Below are positions 1 to 9,242 of a stretch of DNA of 53,053 nucleotides, one piece after another (position 1 is the stretch's first letter; the number at the start of each line of letters is the position of its first letter). Below the pieces are notes generated by a model, which did no database searches, was not told the DNA's origin, and was given only the letters and a program-made list of their open reading frames with translations. Made by a program: the position numbers and the translations under genes. The stretch is from Lactobacillaceae bacterium UBA5807 (GTDB taxonomy: Bacteria; Bacillota; Bacilli; Lactobacillales; Lactobacillaceae): NCBI GenBank assembly GCA_002418005.1, contig DIDF01000015.1, forward strand, positions 1 to 53,053, read 5' to 3'.

Positions 1-481
1 CACCAGATTCTTCAAGTTGATAACGCAAAGGATTTTTTTTATAAAAATCTTGATGATAGTCTTCTGCAGGATAAAACGGTTTGGCAGTTTCAATTTTAGT
101 TACAATTGGTTCACTAAAAAGACCGCTACTTGCCAACTTTTTCCGCGACGCAATTGCAATCTTTTTTTGCTGTTCGCTATTAGTAAAAATTACCGGCCGA
201 TAGCTGTCACCACGATCTTGAAATTGTCCCATTGCATCAGTTGGATCAGTTTGATGCCAGTAAATTTCAACTAATTTTTGGTAAATAATAATTTCTGGAT
301 TAAAATAAATTTTAACAGCTTCAGTATGGCCGGTTTTATGACTGCTAACTTGCTCATAAGTCGGATTTTTAACACGACCGCCAGTATATCCGGAAACAAC
401 TTTGTTTATCCCAGGCATTGTATCAAATGGTTTGACCATGCACCAGAAACATCCACCAGCAAAAATTGCTGTATCTTCCAT
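1..481 (-). CDS. msrA: Peptide-methionine (S)-S-oxide reductase MsrA, partial (runs off the left edge)
   Basis: MsrA reduces methionine-S-sulfoxide in oxidised proteins in the cytoplasm. Reading the minus strand from an ATG at 481 gives one open frame of about 160 codons to the window edge with no stop. It begins MEDTAIFAGGCFWC, the MsrA signature with the catalytic Cys in GCFWC, followed by SGYTGG, a TGHTEAV segment and YWHQTDPT, all family hallmarks. A ribosome binding site AAGGGAGT lies just upstream. The gene sits 15 nt after the msrB stop, so the two reductases for opposite stereoisomers probably form an operon. The C-terminus lies outside the window. Confidence 0.95.
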   Translation of the reverse strand, partial: MEDTAIFAGGCFWCMVKPFDTMPGINKVVSGYTGGRVKNPTYEQVSSHKTGHTEAVKIYFNPEIIIYQKLVEIYWHQTDPTDAMGQFQDRGDSYRPVIFTNSEQQKKIAIASRKKLASSGLFSEPIVTKIETAKPFYPAEDYHQDFYKKNPLRYQLEESG

Positions 482-496
482 ATTTAAAAGACTCCC

Positions 497-928
497 TTAA
501 TTAAAAATTGATTTATATTTTCCATATCCAGCCTGATCCAAATCCTCATAAGAAATGAATTTTAAAGCCGCGGAATTAATACAATATCGGATACCGCCTT
601 TATCTCTAGGACCATCGTCAAATACGTGACCTAAATGGGATTTAGCGTCCTTTGACAAAACCTCTGATCGAATCATACCATGGCTTAAATCGGTTTTTTT
701 AATCAGATTGGTATTACTTATTGGTTTAGTAAATGCTGGCCATCCACACTGAGCATCATATTTATCTTCTGAAGAAAATAAAACTTCTCCAGAAACAACA
801 TCAACGTAAATTCCTTTTTCATAAAAATCGTCATATTTTCCACTGAAAGGCATTTCAGTAGCACCTTTTTGGGTCACATCATACTGCTCAGGGGTCAATT
901 TATTTAATTTTTCAGATTTATTTTCCAT
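497..928 (-). CDS. msrB: Peptide-methionine (R)-S-oxide reductase MsrB
   Basis: MsrB reduces methionine-R-sulfoxide and complements MsrA. The 143-residue product has the core motifs QCGWPAF (around 60-66), SHLGHVFDDGP (97-107) and RYCINSAAL (114-122), where Cys116 is the predicted catalytic residue and Cys61 a candidate resolving residue. These are the only two cysteines, so the zinc-binding CxxC pairs of one MsrB subgroup are absent and this is the zinc-free form. The length is normal. It is followed by msrA after 15 nt. The start is supported by an AAGGGAATAATCTT segment before the ATG. Confidence 0.95.
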   Translation of the reverse strand: MENKSEKLNKLTPEQYDVTQKGATEMPFSGKYDDFYEKGIYVDVVSGEVLFSSEDKYDAQCGWPAFTKPISNTNLIKKTDLSHGMIRSEVLSKDAKSHLGHVFDDGPRDKGGIRYCINSAALKFISYEDLDQAGYGKYKSIFN

Positions 929-983
929 AAGATTATTCCCTTTTTAAATAGATTGTACACAACCAAAAGAACAACTTTATGAT

Positions 984-1029
984 AAACAAAAAGTAGTTTT
1001 TAAGCAACTAGAATTGCTCAAAACTACTT
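984..1029 (-). terminator. Intrinsic terminator after ppaC
   Basis: On the minus strand a long stem (AAGTAGTTTTGAGCAA pairing with TTGCTTAAAAACTACTT, a few mismatches) around a short loop is followed by TTTTTGTTT. It lies between the ppaC stop and the msrB start and should end the LysR-ppaC transcript. Confidence 0.8.
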
Positions 1030-1066
1030 AGATAATTTAAATTCTTAAAATTAAACTAGTTAGATA

Positions 1067-1996
1067 CTAGTTTTCCAAAGCTTTAGTCAATGGAGGAACA
1101 ACTTGTTTCTTTCTTGAAACAACTCCTGGTAAGTCCATAGTATCGCCATTAAACTTCTTTGAAAATGCCTTTTCGACGGCACTTTCGGGTTCGCCAACAG
1201 AGATCAGCTTTGAGTTACTATCCAAAACGTTGGTTACTAATACTAAGAACAAATCATAACCCTTATCCTTAGCTTCGGCTTCCATAGCTTTTTTGATGTC
1301 ATCCTTACGTTTTTGAATATCACCAAACTCAACAACGTTAATTTGATCAATTCGAATACTCTTACCGCCCAAAGTAAATGATTTAGCATCACCATCAATT
1401 AACTCTTGATCAGACTTTGCGGCAACATTAGTACCAGCCTTGAGCATTTCAATGCCATATTTTTGATAATCAATATCAGCAATTTCAGACAAGTTCTTAA
1501 CGGCAATCTTGTCATCTTCAGTGGTTGTTGGTGACTTTAACAGTAAAGTATCAGAGATAATTGCTGAAAGCATTAAACCAGCTAACTGAACCGGAATATC
1601 AATTTTATTTTCAGCAAACATCTTAGTAATAATTGTGCTGCAGCAGCCAACTGGTTCTGCTCGATAAAACAGTGGTGCTTGAGTTTCAAAGTTGGAGATT
1701 CTGTGGTGATCAACAACGTGAGTTATAGTAACATCCTTGATGTCACTTACACTTTGTTGAAATTCATTATGGTCAACCAACATTACTTTATCAACTTCAT
1801 TTGATGCAGTCTTGATAATTCGTGGGGTTGGTTCAGAGAAATAATTAAGGACAAAAGCAGTTTCAGCATTAGGTTCACCTAAAGCAACAGCTTCTGTATC
1901 ATAACCTAATTGATTTTGAAGATAAGAATATGCCTTTGCTGCAACAATGGCATCAGTATCTGGACTTTGATGACCAAAAACAAGTTCTTTACTCAT
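1067..1996 (-). CDS. ppaC: Manganese-dependent inorganic pyrophosphatase (DHH family)
   Basis: This enzyme hydrolyses pyrophosphate to phosphate, pulling biosynthetic reactions forward in the cytoplasm. The 309-residue protein shows the family II layout: an N-terminal DHH domain with GHQSPDTD (His9, Asp13, Asp15 as metal ligands), VDHNE (Asp75) and VVDHHRI (His97, His98), then a C-terminal DHHA2 domain ending in SRKKQVVPPL, whose basic residues bind substrate. Length is typical. The start has a good AAGGAG site. It follows a LysR-type regulator gene by 24 nt and has its own terminator, so the two may be co-transcribed. Confidence 0.96.
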   Translation of the reverse strand: MSKELVFGHQSPDTDAIVAAKAYSYLQNQLGYDTEAVALGEPNAETAFVLNYFSEPTPRIIKTASNEVDKVMLVDHNEFQQSVSDIKDVTITHVVDHHRISNFETQAPLFYRAEPVGCCSTIITKMFAENKIDIPVQLAGLMLSAIISDTLLLKSPTTTEDDKIAVKNLSEIADIDYQKYGIEMLKAGTNVAAKSDQELIDGDAKSFTLGGKSIRIDQINVVEFGDIQKRKDDIKKAMEAEAKDKGYDLFLVLVTNVLDSNSKLISVGEPESAVEKAFSKKFNGDTMDLPGVVSRKKQVVPPLTKALEN

Positions 1997-2020
1997 TGAT
2001 CGAAGACTCCTTTTTTAATT

Positions 2021-2983
2021 CTATTTTTCTTGCAACCGGCTCAAGTAATCTTTTTCGCTTAAGAAATCGTTGAATTTATCAAAGAATTGACCGATTCGGG
2101 GAATTTCATTTTTATTTTTGCGATAAACAAAAGCCAAATCAAATTTGATCTTTGGCTCAAAATCATTCACATACACGCCTTGACTCTTGAGCTTGTCTAA
2201 ATCTAAGTTTAGCATAAATGAACGTGGTAATGCAGTACATGCCGAAGAATTAACCGTAAATCTAAGAATTTGTGAAGGCGTCGTATACCTAGAAGCAACC
2301 TTTGGTAAATCAGCCATTTGGTTCTTAAATGCTTCTCTCAAAGTTAGGTTTAAGTAATATTCTTGAGGATACATTACCCAAGGAATATTGATAGTATCTT
2401 TCAAATGAACCTTTTTCTTTTTTGCCAAATCCTTATCATGGTGAAGAAAAAGTAAATCATCTGAAATGATTTTTTGAGAATTATAAGGCTTCCAATTTTT
2501 GATGGAAGCATCAGGCAAATACATAATGGCAAGATCAATCTTATTATTTTCCAAGTTTTCCCAAATTTCTTTTCGAGTTAACATGTGGAAATTAATTGTT
2601 AGATCCGGAAACTTATCATACATTTGCAAAGCAAAATCTTCAAAAACCTTGGTTTCAACGGACGCCAAAATACCTAAATTAATGTTTCCAGTTGTTGAAC
2701 TGGTTGCTTGCTGGATTTCATCCGTAGCGACATTCAAGAGATCATAAATCTGATGGGTTGTTCTTAGCATTATGTTACCGGCATCAGTTAAGTGTAACTG
2801 CTTTCCTACGGAATAAAATAAGTTAGTTCCGACTGTTTTTTCGAGTTTTTTGATCTGTTGAGTCAATGCTGGTTGGGTAATCCCAAGAATTTGAGCCGCC
2901 TGGGTATAGTTCATTGTTTCTGATAATTGGAGAAAATATGACAAAGTCTTAGAAGAGAAAATATTTTCTTGCGTAGTTTTCAT
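2021..2983 (-). CDS. LysR-family transcriptional regulator, ligand unknown
   Basis: A 320-residue regulator with an N-terminal winged helix-turn-helix (about residues 10-70; the segment MNYTQAAQILGITQPALTQQ is the classic LysR recognition helix region) and a C-terminal effector-binding domain of periplasmic-binding-protein type (about 95-305). The ATG at 2983 follows AGGAGGATAAA. It lies between parC and ppaC on the same strand. An imperfect inverted repeat lies 24-67 nt upstream of its start and could be an autoregulatory operator. The target and co-inducer cannot be read from the sequence. Confidence 0.9.
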   Translation of the reverse strand: MKTTQENIFSSKTLSYFLQLSETMNYTQAAQILGITQPALTQQIKKLEKTVGTNLFYSVGKQLHLTDAGNIMLRTTHQIYDLLNVATDEIQQATSSTTGNINLGILASVETKVFEDFALQMYDKFPDLTINFHMLTRKEIWENLENNKIDLAIMYLPDASIKNWKPYNSQKIISDDLLFLHHDKDLAKKKKVHLKDTINIPWVMYPQEYYLNLTLREAFKNQMADLPKVASRYTTPSQILRFTVNSSACTALPRSFMLNLDLDKLKSQGVYVNDFEPKIKFDLAFVYRKNKNEIPRIGQFFDKFNDFLSEKDYLSRLQEK

Positions 2984-3006
2984 TTTATCCTCCTAAAGAA
3001 CTCTTG

Positions 3007-3050
3007 TTATCTTAAGATTATTAATAGTTTATATAACATCTTAATGATAA
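3007..3050 (-). promoter_or_regulatory. Inverted repeat upstream of the LysR gene, possible autoregulatory operator
   Basis: Arms TTATCTTAAGAT (3007-3018) and ATCTTAATGATAA (3038-3050) are near-perfect inverted copies separated by 19 bp, just upstream of the LysR start. LysR proteins commonly bind interrupted dyads near their own promoters, so an operator is a reasonable inference. No convincing -35/-10 pair was resolved. Confidence 0.4.
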
Positions 3051-3059
3051 TATAAATCT

Positions 3060-3089
3060 TTACTAATTGCATTTAATTGCAATTAGTAA
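3060..3089 (-). terminator. Perfect 12-bp palindrome after parC, probable terminator
   Basis: TTACTAATTGCA (3060-3071) pairs exactly with TGCAATTAGTAA (3078-3089) around a six-base loop, starting seven bases past the parC stop. The uridine tract on the minus strand is poor (AGATTTATATT), so a weak terminator or a protein-binding site for the adjacent LysR gene are both possible. Confidence 0.45.
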
Positions 3090-3095
3090 TTTTTG

Positions 3096-5534
3096 TTATA
3101 TTTTGAGTTCCCTTGGCTTGTTTTGAATCGAAACAGGAACTCCTTCCCTATCTGTATCAATAACAAATGAACCATTTGAATACCTTCCTCCAAGAGGATA
3201 GTCGTTAGGAATAATATCATGCATCTTCTCATGATCGGTAATTACTTCTAGGGCCCAATTATCGTCGTTGATTACAGCAAAATCAACGATTTGATGAGGT
3301 TCTGTCTTTAATTCTCGAAGAATGATAACGCCCTTTCTTGCCCTTGAAGTCTTAGGAACTTCTGATACGGCCAACTTTTTAAAGGCTCCCCGCTGAGTAA
3401 TAATTCCAGTAACTGAATCATCGTTTACTAATTGAGCATTTGAAACGAGATCGCCAGGTTTTAATCCCATAGATTTGACTCCAGTTGTTCGCGGCCCATT
3501 TACTGGGATTTCATCAATACCAAACCTCAAGGCCATCCCATGTTTGGTCATTAACAGAACCTCATTGTTTTGCGTCGGAACTGATAAATATGATACTGAA
3601 ATAACATGAGCATTCTTATGCTTTAATTTTTCAAAGGTATAAGCGTGTTTTTTATAAGTTCTTCCCGGAGTAATACTACTAAATTCCATTTGCTTGATAT
3701 AACCGTCATCGGTGGCAACTAAAAATCTGCCAGAATTTTTAAGGCTTTCAAATGAAAATGTGCCAATAATCGCTTCATCTGCATCCAAACCAATTGTTTG
3801 AGAAATGTGTTCACCGGTATCTTTCCATTTGACGTCAGCAATTTCGTTAACTGGACGATAAATTAAGTTCCCTTTATTTGTGAACATAAATAAATGATCC
3901 CGGGTATTAATTTGATCCAAGAAAATCGGAAAATCGTTTTCTTTTAAGCCATTTTCACCTGAATTAGAAGCTTTATAAGATCTAATACTGCTTCGTTTGA
4001 TATAACCATCATGAGAAATCATAACTACTACATCTTCGTCAGGAACAATTACTTCTTTGCTGATCTTAATATCGGAGATTTGATCTTGAATTTCTGTTCG
4101 GCGAGGATTGCGATACTCTTTTTCAATTGCCTTTAATTCCGAGGCCAAAACTTTATTGAGCTCTTTTGGATCAGCTAAAATCTTTTGATACTCCGAAATC
4201 TTAGTCTCCAAATCTTTAAGCTCGTTTTCTAATTCAGTGACGTCGGTATTAGTTAAACGATAAAGTTGCAAGGTAACAATTGCGTCAGCTTGTCTTTGCG
4301 AGAAGTCATATTCCTTAACTAAATTATCCCGCGCATCTTTTCTATTCTTACTTGCCCGAATAGTTTTGATAACTTTATCTAAAATAGAAAGTGCTTTGAT
4401 TAAACCACTAACAATGTGATGACGATCTTGGGCCTTATTTAAATTGAATTTTGTTCTTTTTTCAATAATTTCTTGTTGAAATTTTAAATAAGCCTGAAGA
4501 ATTTCTTTTAAAGAAAGCCGCTCTGGGCGCATATCATTAATTGCAACCATATTGAAATTAAAAGAAATTTGCAAATCGGTGTTTTTAAATAGGTAGTTAA
4601 GAATTCCTTGGGAATCTACATCGCGTTTTAATTCAATGACAACACTTAAACCTTCACGATCACTTTCATCTCTGACTTCGGCGATTCCATCAATATCTTT
4701 GTTAAGCCGAATTTCATCGATTCTTTTTACCAATTGGGCTTTGTTAACTTCATAGGGAATTTCTGAAACCACAATCTCGCTTTTGCCAGCTTTAAGTGGT
4801 TCTATTGAAGTCTTTGATCTGACGACAATCTTGCCGTGACCTGTTTCATAAGCTTTTTTTATGCCATCGATTCCTTGAACAATTCCACCCGTTGGGAAGT
4901 CCGGTCCTTTTACAAACTGCATTAAATCATCTAAAGAAGCATTTGAGTGTTTTTGAAGATATAAAACTGCATCAATAACTTCGCCTAAGTTATGTGGCGG
5001 AATATCGGTAGCATAGCCGGCCGATATTCCAGTAGAACCATTTACCAAAAGGTTTGGAAACCGAGATGGTAAAACAGTTGGTTCATTTTCGGTATCATCA
5101 AAATTAGGTACCCAATCAACGGTATCTTTATCAATATCCCGCAGCATTTCCGTGGCAATTTTGCTCAAGCGAGCTTCCGTATACCTCATGGCGGCAGGCG
5201 GATCACCATCCATGGAACCATTATTGCCGTGCATTTCAATTAAGGGTTCGCGAACTTTCCAATTTTGGCTCATTCTGACAAGAGCTTCATAAATTGAACT
5301 GTCACCGTGAGGGTGGAAATTACCCATAACATTACCGACAGATTTGGCAGATTTACGAAAACCTTTGTCGTAAGTATTTCCATCCTTGTTCATCGCATAA
5401 AGGATTCTTCGCTGAACCGGTTTTAATCCATCACGAACATCAGGAAGAGCTCTTTCCTGGATAATTGATTTTGAGTATCTAGAAAAACGTTCGCTCATGA
5501 CATCCTCAAGGGATAAACTTTCAATTTTACTCAA
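3096..5534 (-). CDS. parC: DNA topoisomerase IV subunit A
   Basis: ParC is the DNA-cleaving subunit of topoisomerase IV, which decatenates daughter chromosomes. The 812-residue protein begins with the GyrA/ParC breakage-reunion domain. The catalytic tyrosine is Tyr118 in AAMRYTE, and the quinolone-determining stretch HPHGDSSIYEA keeps Ser79 and Glu83, so it looks sensitive in type. A coiled-coil arm (around 370-470) and a C-terminal beta-pinwheel with repeats such as DDGYIKQ and KHGMALRF follow. ParC rather than GyrA is favoured because it lies 19 nt downstream of parE. The ATG is preceded by AAAAGGAG. Confidence 0.97.
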   Translation of the reverse strand: MSKIESLSLEDVMSERFSRYSKSIIQERALPDVRDGLKPVQRRILYAMNKDGNTYDKGFRKSAKSVGNVMGNFHPHGDSSIYEALVRMSQNWKVREPLIEMHGNNGSMDGDPPAAMRYTEARLSKIATEMLRDIDKDTVDWVPNFDDTENEPTVLPSRFPNLLVNGSTGISAGYATDIPPHNLGEVIDAVLYLQKHSNASLDDLMQFVKGPDFPTGGIVQGIDGIKKAYETGHGKIVVRSKTSIEPLKAGKSEIVVSEIPYEVNKAQLVKRIDEIRLNKDIDGIAEVRDESDREGLSVVIELKRDVDSQGILNYLFKNTDLQISFNFNMVAINDMRPERLSLKEILQAYLKFQQEIIEKRTKFNLNKAQDRHHIVSGLIKALSILDKVIKTIRASKNRKDARDNLVKEYDFSQRQADAIVTLQLYRLTNTDVTELENELKDLETKISEYQKILADPKELNKVLASELKAIEKEYRNPRRTEIQDQISDIKISKEVIVPDEDVVVMISHDGYIKRSSIRSYKASNSGENGLKENDFPIFLDQINTRDHLFMFTNKGNLIYRPVNEIADVKWKDTGEHISQTIGLDADEAIIGTFSFESLKNSGRFLVATDDGYIKQMEFSSITPGRTYKKHAYTFEKLKHKNAHVISVSYLSVPTQNNEVLLMTKHGMALRFGIDEIPVNGPRTTGVKSMGLKPGDLVSNAQLVNDDSVTGIITQRGAFKKLAVSEVPKTSRARKGVIILRELKTEPHQIVDFAVINDDNWALEVITDHEKMHDIIPNDYPLGGRYSNGSFVIDTDREGVPVSIQNKPRELKI

Positions 5535-5553
5535 TTCGGATTACTCCTTTTGA

Positions 5554-7506
5554 CTACTTTGTATTATCAAGAATGCTTCCTTCTTCTTCAAGGTTGAATT
5601 TAACATTCTTTTCAATCCATTTTCTTCTGGGCTCAACTTTATCACCCATTAACGTGGTAACCCGTCTTTCAGCTAAGGCAGCATCATCAATTCGAACCTT
5701 GATTAAAGTCCGCGTTTCCGGATTCATAGTAGTTTCCCAAAGCTGATCGGCATTCATTTCCCCTAAACCTTTAAATCGCTGAAGGTTAAAGCCTTTGCCA
5801 AACTCTTTGGAAACTTTGTTTAATTCTTCATCTGTCCACGCATATTGAATCTTGGCTTTTTTGCCTGTTCCTTTTTGTAATTTATAGAGTGGTGGTAATG
5901 CTATATATACTCGCCCCTGCTCGATCATTGGGCGCATGTATTTATAAAAGAAAGTCAACAGTAAAATTTGAATGTGGGCGCCATCATCATCGGCATCAGT
6001 CATGATGATGATTTTATCATAATTTGCATCTTCAATATTGAAATCGGCACCAACCCCAGCACCAATGGTATAAATCATGGTGTTAATTTCTTCATTTTTC
6101 ATAATATCGGCAAGTTTTGCTCTTTCAGTATTCAAAACTTTCCCTCTTAATGGCAAAATTGCTTGATGTTTTCTGTCTCGGCCCTGTTTTGCCGAACCAC
6201 CGGCAGAGTCACCCTCGACTAAAAAGAGCTCATTTTTGCTGTAGTCCTTTGATTGAGCCGGCGTTAATTTGCCTGATAAAAGCCGTTCTGTCTTTTTGTG
6301 GCGCTTACCATTTCGGCTTTCATCACGAGCCTTTCTGGCTGCCGTTCTTGCTGTTCGGGCACTTAATGCTTTATGGACTAAAGTTTGAGCAAATTCACCA
6401 TTTTCCATTAGATAGTATCCAAGTTTTTCACTGACGATACTGTCAACGATGGTTCTGGCTTCTGGGGTGCCTAATTTTTCCTTGGTCTGGCCTTCAAATT
6501 GAAGAATCTGCTCAGGAATTCTCAACGAAATAACGACTGAGAGTCCTTCTCTTACATCCGATCCTTCAAGATTTTTGTCCTTTTCTTTTAAAAGGCCAAC
6601 TTTTCTTGCATACTCGTTAAAGGCCTTTGTCCAAGCATTACGTAAACCAGCTTCATGAGTTCCGCCATCAGGGGTACGGACATTATTTACAAACGAGAGC
6701 ATGGTTTCAGAATAACCGTCGTTATATTGAGCCGCCACTTCTACTTCAACGCCATCTTTTACCCCGTCAAAATACATCACATCACCTAAAGTATGTTTGT
6801 CTTCATTTAAATAACTAACAAACTCTTTTATGCCATCATTATATTGATAGACTTCTTCTTGCTCTTGGCCTTTTCTTTCGTCTTTTAGAGTGATTTTGGT
6901 GCCTTTTAAAAGAAAGGCTGATTCTCGCAATCTTTCTGATAATGTATCAAAACTATAAACCGTGGTTGTGAAAATTTTGGAATCCGGTTTGAACGTTAAT
7001 GTGGTACCAGTGTGTTTTTTAGTCGGTCCCAAGTCTCTAAGGGTGCCAACTGGTTTACCACCATTTTCAAAGTTTTCTTGATACTCATGACCGTTTCTAA
7101 CAATGTTTACCTGCAGTGAAGTGGACAATGCATTGACAACACTAGCTCCAACTCCATGAAGGCCACCAGAAGTTTTATAACCGCCTTGGCCAAATTTACC
7201 GCCTGCATGAAGCATTGTTAAAATAACTTCCGGAGTTGGTTTTCCTGAAGCGTGCATGCCAGTTGGCATTCCACGGCCGTGATCTTTAACCGTTATGCTG
7301 TTGTCAGGGTGAATGATCACATTGATTTGATCACCATATCCAGCTAAAACTTCATCAACTGAATTATCGACAATTTCGTATACTAAGTGATGGAGTCCAC
7401 GAGTATCCGTTGACCCAATATACATTCCAGGCCTTTTTCTAACAGCTTCAAGCCCTTCCAAAATCTGGATTGAAGATGCATCATATTTTTGATCTGATTT
7501 AACCAT
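5554..7506 (-). CDS. parE: DNA topoisomerase IV subunit B
   Basis: ParE is the ATPase subunit of topoisomerase IV. The GHKL ATPase domain is visible in YEIVDNSVDE, DHGRGMP and GGLHGVGASVVNALS, the transducer domain in the middle, and the TOPRIM metal-binding motifs in LVEGDSAGGSA and DADDDGAHI. The frame is open from 7533, but the ATG at 7506 (start MVKSDQKYDASSIQ) is chosen because AAGGAG lies 8 bases before it and the usual N-terminus begins there, giving 650 residues. parE precedes parC in one operon and is divergent from plsY, a common arrangement in lactobacilli. Confidence 0.96.
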   Translation of the reverse strand: MVKSDQKYDASSIQILEGLEAVRKRPGMYIGSTDTRGLHHLVYEIVDNSVDEVLAGYGDQINVIIHPDNSITVKDHGRGMPTGMHASGKPTPEVILTMLHAGGKFGQGGYKTSGGLHGVGASVVNALSTSLQVNIVRNGHEYQENFENGGKPVGTLRDLGPTKKHTGTTLTFKPDSKIFTTTVYSFDTLSERLRESAFLLKGTKITLKDERKGQEQEEVYQYNDGIKEFVSYLNEDKHTLGDVMYFDGVKDGVEVEVAAQYNDGYSETMLSFVNNVRTPDGGTHEAGLRNAWTKAFNEYARKVGLLKEKDKNLEGSDVREGLSVVISLRIPEQILQFEGQTKEKLGTPEARTIVDSIVSEKLGYYLMENGEFAQTLVHKALSARTARTAARKARDESRNGKRHKKTERLLSGKLTPAQSKDYSKNELFLVEGDSAGGSAKQGRDRKHQAILPLRGKVLNTERAKLADIMKNEEINTMIYTIGAGVGADFNIEDANYDKIIIMTDADDDGAHIQILLLTFFYKYMRPMIEQGRVYIALPPLYKLQKGTGKKAKIQYAWTDEELNKVSKEFGKGFNLQRFKGLGEMNADQLWETTMNPETRTLIKVRIDDAALAERRVTTLMGDKVEPRRKWIEKNVKFNLEEEGSILDNTK

Positions 7507-7575
7507 TCGAATGACTCCTTTTTTGCAATCCATTTTATAATAACCTAATTTACTCTTTTTGGAAAAGAAATTTTA

Positions 7576-7604
7576 TTGGCGGTTATAGCAAACAATGATA
7601 AAAT
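7576..7604 (+). promoter_or_regulatory. Sigma-A type promoter for plsY
   Basis: TTGGCG (7576-7581) and TAAAAT (7599-7604) are separated by 17 bp, about 45 bases before the plsY start in the divergent parE-plsY gap. Confidence 0.55.
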
Positions 7605-7647
7605 GGACTTCGCTGTATATTCAAAAAAATGATAATAAAGATGGTGA

Positions 7648-8280
7648 ATGAAAATGAGTTCGAATATTTATGAGCTTGTTTTAATGTTTGTTTTGGCCTA
7701 TTTACTTGGTTCAATTCCAAGTGGGGTCTGGATTGGGAAAAGTTTTTTTCACATAGATATCAGAAAGCACGGGTCAGGAAATATTGGGACTACCAATACT
7801 TTTAGAGTATTAGGACCATTTGCAGGCACTGTTGTAATGATAATGGATATTTCAAAAGGCGCACTTGCTACCTTGCTGCCAGTCTTTTTTAACAATCAGA
7901 CAATTAATCCACTTTTCTTTGGTCTTGCAGCCATTATTGGTCATACGTTCTCAATTTTTGATCGATTCAAAGGCGGAAAAGCAGTAGCCACTAGTGCCGG
8001 GATGCTTTTTGCTTATCGGCCAGATTTTTTCTTTTTAGCTTTTGCAATTTGGATTGGATTAATTTTTTTAACAAGCATAGTCAGTGTTGCAAGTATTATT
8101 GGATTTATTGCAATTACAATAGCGGTTTACTTTACTCACGATATGCTGTTATTTTTATTCGCGATTGTCTTAACATGTTTTATCATTTATCGTCACAGAC
8201 AAAATATTGCCCGCTTATTTCGTGGCAAAGAAAACATGGTCCACTTTGGTTTAGGATATTGGTTAACAAATAAAAAATAA
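7648..8280 (+). CDS. plsY: Glycerol-3-phosphate acyltransferase PlsY
   Basis: PlsY is a membrane enzyme that transfers the acyl group from acyl-phosphate (made by PlsX, encoded at 22.7 kb) to glycerol-3-phosphate, giving lysophosphatidic acid. The 210-residue protein is strongly hydrophobic with about five membrane helices. It carries the family motifs GSIPSG, KHGSGNIGTTNTFR (phosphate and glycerol-3-phosphate binding) and GHTFSIFDRFKGGKAVATS. Two starts are possible, ATG 7648 or ATG 7654; only a weak AGATGGTGA site precedes them, so the choice is uncertain. It is divergent from parE and converges on the epimerase gene. Confidence 0.95.
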   Translation: MKMSSNIYELVLMFVLAYLLGSIPSGVWIGKSFFHIDIRKHGSGNIGTTNTFRVLGPFAGTVVMIMDISKGALATLLPVFFNNQTINPLFFGLAAIIGHTFSIFDRFKGGKAVATSAGMLFAYRPDFFFLAFAIWIGLIFLTSIVSVASIIGFIAITIAVYFTHDMLLFLFAIVLTCFIIYRHRQNIARLFRGKENMVHFGLGYWLTNKK

Positions 8281-8345
8281 GGTGTTGATTTGGTTAATTT
8301 TCCCAGTAATGAAAATCTTAATCAAAACACCTTATTTTTGTTTTT
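8279..8345. terminator. Bidirectional terminator between plsY and the epimerase gene
   Basis: AAGGTGTT pairs with AACACCTT at the ends of a long interrupted stem. On the plus strand it is followed by ATTTTTGTTTTT; on the minus strand TTATTTTTTATT follows. It separates two convergent genes. Confidence 0.7.
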
Positions 8346-9225
8346 AAAAGAAACTAATTTCAAAACCACCCTTGAATTGTTTTTGGGCAGCTAATTTATT
8401 AATGGCAAATTTTTCGGTTAATTGCCCAGAGGCACCAACTGTATCTGCCAATCCCCACCAAGGCTCTATACATACAAATGGGGCCTTTTTAGGGTATGGT
8501 GACCAAATACCTACAAAAGGAGCATTTAATACCGTTAGAGCTACTCCATGGTCGTCATGTGTGTTTGAGAGCATTAAGGTAGTCTGTTTGCCATTCAAAA
8601 CCAATACCTTGGCATCGTTTTTAAATAATTCATGATCTAAATAAAATGGTTTGCTTAGATCCATTGTCTTTTGGTCATTAGGATCACTGTAAGGCGGTTT
8701 TAGGGGAATTTGTTGGTAATTACCTTTTGGAGCAACTCTCAAAAAATAATCTTGAAAAGACGCTAAATCATTTTTTATGAACGGAACATTAAAACCGGGA
8801 TGGGCACCAATTGAGAAAAGCAAATCTTTGTCTTTTGAAGGGTTTTTCACTTTTAGGGTTACATTCAATTGATGATCAACTAACTCATACTGAACAGTTA
8901 GCCCAAAATCAAATGGGTATTTCTGTAAAGTTGAATCATTTTGAGTCAATGAAAAAGTTGCAGAAGTGTCTGATTCTTGGTTCACCGTAAAATCGTTATC
9001 TCGAGCAAATCCATGTTGAGTCATTTCATATTTTGAATTCTGGTAAGTGTATTGGTTGTCCTTTAGTCTACCAACAATTGGGAAAAGGATTGGCGCATGC
9101 CGGCCCCAGAATTTTTTATCAGCCTGCCAAATGTATTCGTTAGAATCCTTATCTTTAACACTGGTCAATTCGGCCCCATGTTCATTTATCAAAACATTTA
9201 AATAATCATTTTTTAGCTCAATCAT
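8344..9225 (-). CDS. Aldose 1-epimerase family protein, LacX type
   Basis: A 293-residue protein of the galactose mutarotase-like superfamily, closest in pattern to the LacX subgroup: N-terminal NEHGAELTSVKDKDSNEYIW, HAPILFPIVGRL, TQHGFARD, IGAHPGFNVPF with a candidate catalytic His, and CIEPWWGLAD near the C-terminus. It probably interconverts anomers of a hexose or hexose phosphate, but the substrate is not readable. It follows hslU by 17 nt, as the last gene of the xerC-hslVU unit, and has an AGGAGAATAAG ribosome binding site. Confidence 0.88.
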   Translation of the reverse strand: MIELKNDYLNVLINEHGAELTSVKDKDSNEYIWQADKKFWGRHAPILFPIVGRLKDNQYTYQNSKYEMTQHGFARDNDFTVNQESDTSATFSLTQNDSTLQKYPFDFGLTVQYELVDHQLNVTLKVKNPSKDKDLLFSIGAHPGFNVPFIKNDLASFQDYFLRVAPKGNYQQIPLKPPYSDPNDQKTMDLSKPFYLDHELFKNDAKVLVLNGKQTTLMLSNTHDDHGVALTVLNAPFVGIWSPYPKKAPFVCIEPWWGLADTVGASGQLTEKFAINKLAAQKQFKGGFEISFF

Positions 9226-9242
9226 CTTATTCTCCTATGATT

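Noticed and set aside
17..487. Two plus-strand open frames that could be read as small genes
   Set aside because: The minus strand of the same stretch encodes an intact, recognisable MsrA fragment running off the window edge; the plus-strand frames are antisense shadows without ribosome binding sites.
6117..6434. A 105-codon antisense open frame inside parE
   Set aside because: It lies wholly within a well-supported gene, has no family resemblance and no ribosome binding site.
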